Of a stretch of 64,000 bases of DNA, positions 17,877 through 25,619 are shown piece by piece. Under the pieces are notes generated by a model. That model was not told the DNA's origin, did no database searches, and saw nothing but the letters and a program-made list of their open reading frames with translations. Made by a program: the position numbers and the translations under genes. Each line of letters starts with the position of its first letter. Positions within the stretch are counted from its first letter, which is position 1. This DNA comes from Geobacillus proteiniphilus (GTDB lineage Bacteria; Bacillota; Bacilli; Bacillales; Anoxybacillaceae): the NCBI RefSeq assembly GCF_001908025.1, contig NZ_MQMG01000002.1, forward strand, positions 62,001-126,000, read 5' to 3'.

Positions 17877-18409
17877 TGCGGGAAAAAACCGCACAGTAAG
17901 TGTTCCTTCGCCGCCCTTATTTCATCTTCACTTGAAATTAAGGCCGTATCCCCTTTTGCCGCCGCTCCCTCAGCTTTTTTCTTGAGGTTCTCAAGGGCAT
18001 CACCATTCGTGATGATGATCGGCGTCACCGCGCTTTTCGCTTTCTCGCGCACAAGCGGCAAGTCGATGGAAAGAAGCCGATCCCCCCGTTTCACCCGGTC
18101 GCCGGCTTTGACATAGGCGAATCCTTCCCCATTCATCGACACGGTGTCGATGCCGACATGGATGAGCAGTTCCACACCCGCTTCCGAACGCAAGCCGATG
18201 GCGTGTTTCGTCGGAAAAAGCTGAACGATTTCGCCATCGACCGGAGCGACGACATCCCCATCCGCCGGATCGATGGCGAGGCCATCGCCCATCATTTTTT
18301 GCGCAAACACCGGATCCGGCACGTCTTCAAGCCGCATGATCGTCCCGTCGAGCGGCGCGGTGATCGTCTCTTCCTTCGGCTGTTGCTTGCCAAACCATTT
18401 TTTGAACAA
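17852..18409 (-). CDS. Stand-alone PTS glucose-type EIIA, C-terminus altered by a transposon end
   Basis: Soluble EIIA-Glc/Crr-type phosphocarrier of 185 residues, passing phosphate to sugar-specific EIIBC proteins. KHAIGLRSEAG and the phosphorylatable His in ELLIHVGIDTV are intact. The conserved fold ends near VTPIIITNGDALENL. The final ~25 residues, ending FPHPDDKSWN, are unlike the family and run into an IS605-type right end that provides the stop. The start is a TTG at 18409, 9 nt after AGGAGG. It resembles B. subtilis YpqE. The active site is unaffected, so the protein is probably functional. Confidence 0.85.
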   Translation of the reverse strand: MFKKWFGKQQPKEETITAPLDGTIMRLEDVPDPVFAQKMMGDGLAIDPADGDVVAPVDGEIVQLFPTKHAIGLRSEAGVELLIHVGIDTVSMNGEGFAYVKAGDRVKRGDRLLSIDLPLVREKAKSAVTPIIITNGDALENLKKKAEGAAAKGDTALISSEDEIRAAKEHLLCGFFPHPDDKSWN

Positions 18410-18562
18410 AGCGTGTCATCCTCCTCCTTGGCCAATCCCTTCTTCCCTTCATTCGACAGAAAGCGCAGCCATTCCTTTCTTTCATCATACAATAACGGTG
18501 GTGGATTCACATTTATGATAAAATGAAACTACAAATCATATGGACGATGCGAGGGAGCCAAT

Positions 18563-19798
18563 ATGTCTTATGATACCGACCCGTTCCGCGGCGAATTTGA
18601 CAGTCTTGAAGAGTTTGCCGACCGCGTCAGCGACGTGCTGAAATGCCCGGTAACGATCGAAGACGCGAACCATCGGCTCATCGCCTACAGCGCCCATGAT
18701 GATTACACCGACCCGGCGCGGACGGCGACGATCATCAGCCGGCGTGTGCCGGAAAAAGTGATCAACAGCTTATGGAAACAAGGCGCCATCCCAGCGCTGC
18801 TCAAAAGCCGCGAGCCGGTGCGCGTGCCGCCGATTCCAGACGTGGGCCTCGGGAGCCGCGTCGCTGTCTCGATCTGGAAAAACGATGAGGTGATTGGCTT
18901 CATCTGGGTGCTCGAAACAAACCGGACGCTTTCGCCCGAGGAGATGGAATGGCTGAAGCTGGCGGCGAAAGCGGCGAAAAACAAAGTGTTGCAGCTGTAT
19001 ATGCGCAAAAACAAAAAAGAAGAGCGGGTGCAAGAGCTGTTTTGGAAGCTGCTCACCGGCCACATCGCGCGTGAAGACGAAATCCACGCTCATCTCGCCG
19101 CGATGCAAATCCCGACCGCACCGCAGTTTGCCGTTGTCGTCTTCCGCTTTGCCGCCGATTTGACCGCCGAAATGGAGCGGCAAATTTCCTACCTATTGCA
19201 AACGACCCAGCAACTCCCGCTCCTTCTTTATACGACCGACGGCCGCGATGTGATTTTGCTGGCGGCGCCCAAAACCGACCAGCCGCTCAAAGAGCTGAAT
19301 GCGTTCATCGAGTCGTTCGCCGCCAAAATGAAAGAACGATTTCACATCCACGATGTACAATGCGGGTTTGGCGGCGTGTATGGCATTTATCGCCTCATTG
19401 AAAAAAGCTACCGCGAAGCGCTCGCCGTCCTGGCGCTGAAAGAAAAGCTCGGCGATGAAATCAAGTCGGTTTACGGCTATGCCCAGCTTGGCATTTACCA
19501 ATTTTTTGATTTTTTGCTTGAACAAAAACGGCAAGGGGAATGGACCAACCCAGCGTTAACGAAGCTGCAATCGTACGACCGCAAACATCATAGCGACTTG
19601 GTGAAAACGTTTGAAACGTTTTTTGACCATAATCAAAACGTGCAAGAAACCGCCGACGTCCTCAACGTTCACCCGAACACTCTTGCTTATCGGCTCAAGC
19701 GGATCGCCGACATCGCCGAGCTTGATCTCCATGACATGAATCAAAAAATTAAATTATACATTGATATTAAATTAGCGAAATACGAAGCGCGCGGTTGA
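18563..19798 (+). CDS. adeR: PucR-family regulator AdeR (activator of ald)
   Basis: Transcription factor of 411 residues. A GAF-like sensor domain fills the N-terminal ~150 residues, followed by a GGDEF-like fold. The C-terminus is a PucR-type HTH (NVQETADVLNVHPNTLAYRLKRI). Position immediately upstream of ald in the same direction matches adeR (yukF) in B. subtilis, where it activates alanine dehydrogenase. GAGGGAG precedes the ATG. A palindrome between the two genes is the likely binding site. Confidence 0.85.
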   Translation: MSYDTDPFRGEFDSLEEFADRVSDVLKCPVTIEDANHRLIAYSAHDDYTDPARTATIISRRVPEKVINSLWKQGAIPALLKSREPVRVPPIPDVGLGSRVAVSIWKNDEVIGFIWVLETNRTLSPEEMEWLKLAAKAAKNKVLQLYMRKNKKEERVQELFWKLLTGHIAREDEIHAHLAAMQIPTAPQFAVVVFRFAADLTAEMERQISYLLQTTQQLPLLLYTTDGRDVILLAAPKTDQPLKELNAFIESFAAKMKERFHIHDVQCGFGGVYGIYRLIEKSYREALAVLALKEKLGDEIKSVYGYAQLGIYQFFDFLLEQKRQGEWTNPALTKLQSYDRKHHSDLVKTFETFFDHNQNVQETADVLNVHPNTLAYRLKRIADIAELDLHDMNQKIKLYIDIKLAKYEARG

Positions 19799-19799
19799 A

Positions 19800-19817
19800 T
19801 TTGTGGAAATCCACAAA
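19800..19817 (+). promoter_or_regulatory. Palindromic operator upstream of ald, candidate AdeR site
   Basis: TTTGTGGA-AA-TCCACAAA, with 8-bp perfect arms. Its centre is about 75 bp before the start point predicted from the -10 box TATACT at 19872-19877. That spacing suits an activator site. Confidence 0.6.
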
Positions 19818-19916
19818 AGCCGGGCGCTTCTTTCTCTTTTTTGAACAATGCCCGGCCCGTTCCCTCTCTTTTATACTATTAAGTAAGGCCACTTCTGACG
19901 AGGAGGAACGATATCC

Positions 19917-21050
19917 ATGATTATTGGAGTGCCAAAGGAAATCAAAAATAACGAAAACCGTGTCGCCATTACGCCGGCTGGCGTTTTGTCATTCGTTCAA
20001 GCAGGACATACGGTGCTGATTGAGAAAGAGGCAGGGGTCGGAAGCGGTTTCATCGACAGCGATTACGCCCGTGCCGGCGCACAAATCATCGAGCGGGCGG
20101 AAGATGTTTGGGCGCAAGCCGATATGGTGATGAAAGTGAAAGAGCCGCTGCCAAGCGAATACGGCTATTTCCGCCCAGGTCTCATTTTGTTCACCTATTT
20201 GCATTTGGCCGCCGACCCGGAGTTGACGCGCGCCTTAAAAGAAAGCGGCGTCATCGCCATTGCCTATGAGACGGTGCAAGTCGGCCGCACGCTGCCGCTG
20301 TTGACGCCGATGAGCGAAGTCGCCGGACGGATGGCGGCGCAAATCGGAGCGCAATTTTTAGAAAAACCGTACGGCGGCAAAGGCATTTTGCTTGGCGGCG
20401 TCCCAGGCGTCGCCCGCGGCAAAGTGACGATCATCGGCGGCGGGGTCGTCGGCACGAACGCAGCGAAAGTCGCCGTCGGCCTCGGGGCAGATGTCACGAT
20501 TATCGACTTGAATGCTGACCGCTTGCGCGAGCTTGACGACATTTTTGGCAACCAAATTACGACGCTCATGTCCAACCCGATGAACATTGCCGAGGCGGTC
20601 GCAGAGGCCGACCTTGTCATCGGCGCTGTCCTCATCCCAGGGGCGCGGGCGCCGAAGCTCGTCACCGAGGACATGGTGAAAGCGATGAAACCGGGCTCGG
20701 TCATCGTCGATGTCGCCATCGACCAAGGGGGCATTGTCGAGACGAGCGACCACGTCACGACACATGACAACCCGACGTACGTCAAACACGGCGTCGTTCA
20801 TTATGCGGTCGCCAACATGCCTGGCGCTGTCCCGCGCACATCGACGATCGCTTTAACGAACGTCACGATCCCATACGCCTTGCAAATCGCCAATAAAGGC
20901 GTCATCCAAGCCATCGCTGATAATCCAGCTCTTGAACTTGGCGTCAACGTCGCCAACGGCGAAATTACGTATGAAGCGGTCGCCCGTGACCTCGGTTACC
21001 GCTACGTCCCGGCCCGCGAAGCGCTCGGGAAAACGCTAGCTGCCAACTAA
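19917..21050 (+). CDS. ald: Alanine dehydrogenase
   Basis: Converts L-alanine to pyruvate and ammonia with NAD, allowing alanine use and supporting sporulation in relatives. It has 377 residues. The N-terminal signature [14 protein letters not shown], the substrate Lys region ([13 protein letters not shown]) and the NAD-binding [18 protein letters not shown] are intact. GAGGAGG precedes the ATG. It is likely controlled by AdeR. A strong terminator follows. Confidence 0.96.
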   Translation: MIIGVPKEIKNNENRVAITPAGVLSFVQAGHTVLIEKEAGVGSGFIDSDYARAGAQIIERAEDVWAQADMVMKVKEPLPSEYGYFRPGLILFTYLHLAADPELTRALKESGVIAIAYETVQVGRTLPLLTPMSEVAGRMAAQIGAQFLEKPYGGKGILLGGVPGVARGKVTIIGGGVVGTNAAKVAVGLGADVTIIDLNADRLRELDDIFGNQITTLMSNPMNIAEAVAEADLVIGAVLIPGARAPKLVTEDMVKAMKPGSVIVDVAIDQGGIVETSDHVTTHDNPTYVKHGVVHYAVANMPGAVPRTSTIALTNVTIPYALQIANKGVIQAIADNPALELGVNVANGEITYEAVARDLGYRYVPAREALGKTLAAN

Positions 21051-21120
21051 CCGCTGGTTGGCGCGGCCGGCAACGCGCGCTGTCGGCCGCCTGTTCATCA
21101 CTGCCCATTCGCATCACGAA

Positions 21121-21153
21121 TCGCCCGCCCATAGCGGGCGGCTTTTTTTTATC
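21121..21153 (+). terminator. Terminator of ald
   Basis: GCCCGCC-CATA-GGCGGGC-type stem (CGCCCGCCCATAGCGGGCGG) followed by eight T residues. Confidence 0.9.
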
Positions 21154-21348
21154 GTCCTAAACCGACAAGGCCGCCATTTCTGCAAGTGAGCGTAGGCGGC
21201 GGGAGTATGTCACCCGTTGCGTTATGCCAAATCATTTTCGTTCGGCAAAGCGGCCAGTGTATAATGAAAATAGAAAGCTGGAAAGAAGGTGATTTCGTGA
21301 ACGTTCCGGAAAAACAGGCAGTGTCGCGTGAAGAATTCTACAGAAAAA

Positions 21349-21392
21349 GCCGTCTTTCATCCCACGGTTTCAATCGTGGGATGAAAGACGGC
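21349..21392 (+). repeat. Left-end hairpin of the IS605 element
   Basis: Perfect 18-bp stem, arms GCCGTCTTTCATCCCACG and CGTGGGATGAAAGACGGC around an 8-nt loop, 7 bases inside the left boundary. Its core ATCCCACGG recurs in the right-end hairpin, as expected for TnpA recognition. Confidence 0.85.
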
Positions 21393-21485
21393 GTTGCTCG
21401 GTAATCCCTTAAGAGGATTGCTTCGAGCAACCATTTTTATCTTTAGGTGCTGCAGTATAACCATTAAACTGATACTATTCATAAT

Positions 21486-21884
21486 ATGGAACAAGAATAT
21501 CGAAGAACGAAAACAACTGTATCTTTGATTCACTATCATTTTGTTTTCTGTCCGCGTTATCGAAGAAAGGTGTTGGTAGGCAGAGTGGAAGAGCGATTCA
21601 AGCAGTTAGTAGAAGAAATTTGCCAAGAGAATGATTGGGTCATCCTTGCTATGGAAGTGATGCCTGATCATTGCCATTTGTTCTTGAATTGCCTCCCTTC
21701 TGATTCTCCATCAGATATTATGGCAAGAGTGAAAGGAGTGACTTCCAGACGATTAAGACAGGAATTTAAACACTTGTCTCATTTGCCTAGTCTTTGGACA
21801 CGCTCTTTCTTCGTTAGTACAGCAGAGAATGTATCAAGTGAAACAATAAAACGCTATGTGGAATCTCAAAAGAAAAGGGGGTGA
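21486..21884 (+). CDS. tnpA: IS200/IS605 transposase TnpA (Y1, HUH family)
   Basis: Single-strand DNA transposase of 132 residues that cuts and joins element ends. The metal-binding HUH motif is in MPDHCHLFLN. The catalytic tyrosine is in the C-terminal helix (TIKRYVESQ). Length is normal for the family and no frameshift is seen. The codons look more AT-rich than those of the adjacent tnpB. The gene ends 4 bases before the tnpB start. Confidence 0.94.
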   Translation: MEQEYRRTKTTVSLIHYHFVFCPRYRRKVLVGRVEERFKQLVEEICQENDWVILAMEVMPDHCHLFLNCLPSDSPSDIMARVKGVTSRRLRQEFKHLSHLPSLWTRSFFVSTAENVSSETIKRYVESQKKRG

Positions 21885-21888
21885 ATCC

Positions 21889-22944
21889 ATGCCGACCATC
21901 ACACTAAAGCTGGAGCTGCACAACCCAACGAAAGTCAAACAAGACATGTACGAACGGATGACAGAAGTGAATACCGCGTTTGCGAATTGGCTGTTGAATC
22001 ATCCCGAGCTGAATCAAGCGACGAGCAAACGATTTAAAGAATTTTCATCGCAGCGGTTTCCTTCTGCCGTCGTGAATCAGACGATTCGAGAAGTGAAGTC
22101 CCAAAAGAAAAACCAGAAAACAAAGAAGTTTCGAACATTATGGTGTTGCTTTAACAATCAAAACGTAAAGGTGGAAAAGAAAGGAGAGTTCTACACCGTT
22201 TCATTCCCCACACTGGAGAAGCGAATTGGCGTGCCAGTGGTCACGCGCCCCTATCAAGAAGCATGGCTGAATCGGCTTATCAATGGAACCGCCAAACAAG
22301 GGGCAGCCAAGCTCTACAAAAAGAGAAAGAAATGGTACTTGGCGATCACCATCACCTTTGAAGTGGAGCCGCGACACGAAACAAAGGTGATGGGGGTTGA
22401 CCTTGGGCTTCGCTATATCGCCGTTGCCAGCGTGGGAACGAAATCGTTGTTTTTCAAGGGCAGCCAATGCGCTTTCATTCGCCGACGATATGCGGCTTTG
22501 CGGCGAACGTTGGGCCAAGCGAAGAAGCTCCATATGGTTCGCAAAATCGGCCGTAAAGAGTCCCGCTGGATGAAGGATCGAAACCATAAAATCAGCCGTC
22601 AAATCGTCCGTTTTGCCCTCGCCAACGGTGTTGGCGTGATTCGGATGGAAGAGTTGACAGGGATTCGGAAACGGGCAACATCGGCCAAAGAAGCAGGACG
22701 AAGCCTTCATTCTTGGGCATTTCACCAACTGCAAACGATGATTGCCTATAAAGCGGAAATGGCGGGCATTCGGGTGGAGTGGGTGAAGCCGACCTACACG
22801 AGCCAAACGTGTAAATGTGGACATCGAGAGAAAGCGAACCGAAACGGCATCCGCTTCCGATGCCAAAAGTGCGGATACACTCTCCATGCTGACTTGAATG
22901 GCGCGATCAACATCGCCAAAGCGATTTCGGGCTTTGCCGCCTAA
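21889..22944 (+). CDS. tnpB: RNA-guided nuclease TnpB (IS605 accessory protein)
   Basis: Compact RuvC nuclease of 351 residues, related to Cas12 ancestors; characterised TnpB proteins cut DNA matching the element's flank. The three RuvC acidic motifs are visible: Asp in VMGVDLGLRYIAV, Glu in IRMEELTGI and Asp in HADLNGAINIA. A zinc ribbon lies between the last two (TCKCGH, CQKCGYT). The start at 21889 follows GGGGGTGA; an in-frame ATG at 21856 overlaps tnpA and lacks a ribosome site. It appears intact. Confidence 0.93.
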   Translation: MPTITLKLELHNPTKVKQDMYERMTEVNTAFANWLLNHPELNQATSKRFKEFSSQRFPSAVVNQTIREVKSQKKNQKTKKFRTLWCCFNNQNVKVEKKGEFYTVSFPTLEKRIGVPVVTRPYQEAWLNRLINGTAKQGAAKLYKKRKKWYLAITITFEVEPRHETKVMGVDLGLRYIAVASVGTKSLFFKGSQCAFIRRRYAALRRTLGQAKKLHMVRKIGRKESRWMKDRNHKISRQIVRFALANGVGVIRMEELTGIRKRATSAKEAGRSLHSWAFHQLQTMIAYKAEMAGIRVEWVKPTYTSQTCKCGHREKANRNGIRFRCQKCGYTLHADLNGAINIAKAISGFAA

Positions 22945-23105
22945 CCTAGCGCACTGGTCACAGGTGCGCCGCCCATCGGGGTACATCCTAACCCGATGGG
23001 ATGGGCTGATGACACAGCCCCGAACTTGGGCGTTGTCCGAACCAGAAATGGATGAGGACGCCAACGACCCAAGAATCCCACGGCTTTAGCCGTGTGGAGT
23101 GTCAA
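22945..23105 (+). ncRNA. Probable omega-RNA (TnpB guide scaffold) and right end
   Basis: The non-coding tail after tnpB folds into successive stems: GCGCAC/GTGCGC (22949-22969), CCCATCGGG/CCCGATGGG, GGCTG/CAGCC, and the terminal hairpin CACGGC-TTTA-GCCGTG (23079-23094). It ends GAGTGTCAA. In characterised TnpB systems this region is the scaffold and the adjacent flank is the guide, which here would begin CGCATGCGGGAAAC in the Uma2 remnant. Its 5' end probably lies inside tnpB. Confidence 0.75.
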
Positions 23106-23672
23106 CGCATGCGGGAAACAACCGACCGCGTTTTAGAATACATTGATGGCGTTGTGTTTATGCCCCCCCTCTCCTTCGACCCAGCACCAACGCATATCGG
23201 GACGGCTGCACGTCAAACTGTTCCATTTTTTAGAAGGAAAGCCGTGTGAAGTGTTTCATGCCCCTTTTGATATCGAACTAAAGAACGAACGGATCGAAGG
23301 AAAGAAAATTGTCGTCCCTGATTTAACCGTGATCTGCGATCGAAGCGGATTAACGGACACAAAATTTGTCGGCGTCCCAACGTTGATCATCGAGATTTTG
23401 AGCCCTTCCAACCAGGCGTACGATCTCGTGTTCAAATTGAATTTGTATATGCAATACGGAGTCCATGAATACTGGATCGTGAACCCCATGCATCGTGTTG
23501 TGCAAATCTACTCGCTCAATGACAATGGACAATATGAACAAGCCGGCGTCTGGAAAGAAACCGGCACCGCATGTTCACGTGCGCTTGACGGCTTTTCCGT
23601 CGATGTAGAGCAACTGTTTCAATCTTAAGGTGAATTCATGATATTCATTGAAACAAAAGGAGAGTGGGTACG

Positions 23673-24488
23673 ATGACAATGCCAAAAGCATTAACGATCG
23701 CCGGGTCGGACAGCAGCGGCGGCGCCGGGCTGCAGGCGGACTTAAAAACGTTCCAAGAGCTTGGCGTTTACGGAATGACGGCCATCACGACAATCGTCGC
23801 CATGGATCCGCACAACCGGTGGGCGCACCAAGTGTTCCCCGTTGACCTGGCAACGATCGAAGCCCAGCTTGAGACGATCATCGTCGGCGTCGGCGTTGAC
23901 GCTTTGAAAACGGGAATGCTGCCGACGACGGACATCATTGAACTGGCCGCGCGGACGATTGAAAAGCATGGTTTGAAAAATGCGATCGTCGATCCGGTCA
24001 TGGTATGCAAAGGGGCGGATGAGCCGCTCCACCCGGAAAACACGGTGTGCTACCGCGAAACGCTCGTACCAAAAGCGACGGTCGTGACGCCAAACTTGTT
24101 TGAAGCAGCGCAACTGGCCGGCCTGCCGCGCATTGAGACGATCGAGGATATGAAAGAAGCAGCCGGGCGCATTCATGAGCTCGGAGCGCAGTATGTGATC
24201 GTCAAAGGCGGGCGGAAAATTCCGCACGACTATGCGGTCGACGTCCTTTATGACGGCAAAACGTTTGAACTCCTCGAATCGGAGCGGATTGAAACGACGT
24301 ATACGCACGGAGCGGGCTGCACGTTCTCGGCGGCCATCGCCGCCGAACTGGCGAAAGGCCGGCCGGTGAAAGACGCCATTGCGACGGCGAAAGCGTTCAT
24401 CACCGCCGCCATTCGCCACTCATTCCCGCTCAACGAATACGTCGGGCCGACGCACCACGGCGCGTACCGCCGCTACGGAGAACAGTAG
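23673..24488 (+). CDS. pdxK: Pyridoxine/pyridoxal kinase (ThiD-like PdxK)
   Basis: Ribokinase-fold kinase of 271 residues that salvages vitamin B6 to its 5'-phosphate; relatives can also phosphorylate hydroxymethylpyrimidine. LTIAGSDSSGGAGLQADLKT opens the protein. The anion hole and catalytic base lie in THGAGCTFSAAIAAELA. The stretch MTAITTIVAMDPHN and the insert following it favour PdxK over ThiD. AAAGGAG lies about 10 nt before the ATG at 23673. A GTG at 23664 abuts the ribosome site and is rejected. Confidence 0.88.
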   Translation: MTMPKALTIAGSDSSGGAGLQADLKTFQELGVYGMTAITTIVAMDPHNRWAHQVFPVDLATIEAQLETIIVGVGVDALKTGMLPTTDIIELAARTIEKHGLKNAIVDPVMVCKGADEPLHPENTVCYRETLVPKATVVTPNLFEAAQLAGLPRIETIEDMKEAAGRIHELGAQYVIVKGGRKIPHDYAVDVLYDGKTFELLESERIETTYTHGAGCTFSAAIAAELAKGRPVKDAIATAKAFITAAIRHSFPLNEYVGPTHHGAYRRYGEQ

Positions 24489-24702
24489 ACAAGGATTCGA
24501 TCTTGTCTTTGTCATGAAGGGATTGTGTGCATTCACCGGAAACATCGGCATTCGCCCGACCAGCCTCCAAAAAGGCGCCGCTGCTCGTTTTCGCCTCATA
24601 CGGCTGTCCTGCTGGTGGTGGGAATGGATGCGCCAAACCGGTTTCATTATGGTAAAATGGAGACTATATGCGATGAAAGAAGCAGAAAGGAGAGTGCCGC
24701 CA

Positions 24703-25563
24703 TTGCGCGTCTCGGCTGTCCAATATCATCTTCATACCATCCATTCGTTTGACGAGTTTGCCGCGCAAGTGACGCATTACGTGAAAACGGCGCAAGAGTT
24801 TGACGCCGAATTTGTCTTGTTCCCGGAATTTTTCACGACGCAGTTGCTTTCCATTCCACTCGATGGCGGACGGCAAGCGACGATTGATGACTTGCCGAAT
24901 TATACCGAAAAATACACCGAGCTGTTTGTGTCGCTCGCCAAAGACACCGGCATGTATTTGATTGGCGGCACGCATGTCATCCGCCAAAACGGCAAGCTGT
25001 ACAATGTCGCCCATTTATTCACGCCGGACGGACATATCCATCGGCAGGCGAAATTGCACATCACCCCGACGGAAGTGAACGAGTGGAACATCGCTCCGGG
25101 CGACGGTGTGCATGTTTTTGAAACGGACAAAGCGACGATCGCCATTTTGACGTGCTATGACATCGAGTTCCCGGAAATCGTTCGCTTGGCGCGCGCCAAA
25201 GGGGCAGATGTCATCTTCTGTCCGTCGTGCACGGATGACCGGCACGGGTTTTACCGCGTACGGTATTGCTGCCACGCGCGGGCCATCGAAAACGAAGTGT
25301 ATGTCGTCACGACCGGCACGGTCGGGTCGCTTCCGACGGTCGACTTTATGCGCGCCAATTTCGGCCAAGCGGCCGTCATCACGCCCAATGACATCCCGTT
25401 CCCGCCCGGCGGCGTGCTCGCGGTTGGCGAGATCAACGACGACATGATCGTGACCGCCGACCTTGACTTGTCACTCCTTCGCAAAGTGCGGGAAAAAGGA
25501 TCGGTCGCGACATGGCGCGACCGGCGCATCGACTTGTACCCGGATTGGAATCAAGTGAAATAG
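24703..25563 (+). CDS. Carbon-nitrogen hydrolase (nitrilase superfamily)
   Basis: Amidohydrolase of 286 residues that cleaves a non-peptide C-N bond; the substrate is unknown. The Glu-Lys-Cys triad is seen as Glu in FVLFPEFF, Lys in RQAKLHITPTE and Cys in ILTCYDIEFPE. The start is the TTG at 24703, 10 nt after AAAGGAG, giving LRVSAVQYHLHT. ATG 24673 lies upstream of that ribosome site. The gene is separated from pdxK by about 210 bases and ends at a strong bidirectional terminator. Confidence 0.85.
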   Translation: MRVSAVQYHLHTIHSFDEFAAQVTHYVKTAQEFDAEFVLFPEFFTTQLLSIPLDGGRQATIDDLPNYTEKYTELFVSLAKDTGMYLIGGTHVIRQNGKLYNVAHLFTPDGHIHRQAKLHITPTEVNEWNIAPGDGVHVFETDKATIAILTCYDIEFPEIVRLARAKGADVIFCPSCTDDRHGFYRVRYCCHARAIENEVYVVTTGTVGSLPTVDFMRANFGQAAVITPNDIPFPPGGVLAVGEINDDMIVTADLDLSLLRKVREKGSVATWRDRRIDLYPDWNQVK

Positions 25564-25574
25564 TCCTAAACGAC

Positions 25575-25613
25575 AAAAAGGGTGCCCCTGCGCACAAGGG
25601 GACACCCTTTTGC
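25575..25613. terminator. Bidirectional terminator between amidohydrolase and putP genes
   Basis: AAAGGGTGCCCCT-N7-AGGGGACACCCTTT with T-rich flanks on both strands, in the gap between two converging genes. Confidence 0.85.
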
Positions 25614-25619
25614 CTATTT

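Larger units (their letters stand above)
21342..23105 (+). mobile_element. IS200/IS605-family element with tnpA (Y1) and tnpB
   Basis: Boundaries are inferred from the interrupted Uma2 gene. The left flank ends TTCTAC and the element ends TCAA, which is the right cleavage tetranucleotide known for IS608-type elements. There is no target duplication, as expected of Y1 transposases. It carries a long left-end hairpin, tnpA, tnpB, a structured non-coding tail and a right-end hairpin. All parts look intact, so the element may be active. Confidence 0.9.
21297..23628 (+). pseudogene. Uma2-family (DUF820) nuclease-fold gene, interrupted by IS605 element and frameshifted
   Basis: The gene begins at GTG 21297 after AAGGTGA, encoding VNVPEKQAVSREEFY up to 21341. 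It resumes at 23106 with RMRETTDRVLEYIDGVVFMPP, so removing 21342-23105 joins the frame exactly. A run of seven C residues near 23163-23169 then shifts the frame. Six C residues would give MPPSPSTQHQRISGRLH, matching the Uma2 pattern. The rest reads on to 23628 with the PD-(D/E)XK-like segments VVPDLTVI and LIIEILSPS, and YWIVNP. A downstream ATG at 23143 leaves a 161-residue frame open, but it lacks the conserved N-terminus. Confidence 0.88.

Noticed and set aside
23052-23249. 65-aa frame as a separate gene
   Set aside because: Its first part is the IS right end. The rest is the frameshifted continuation of the Uma2 pseudogene.
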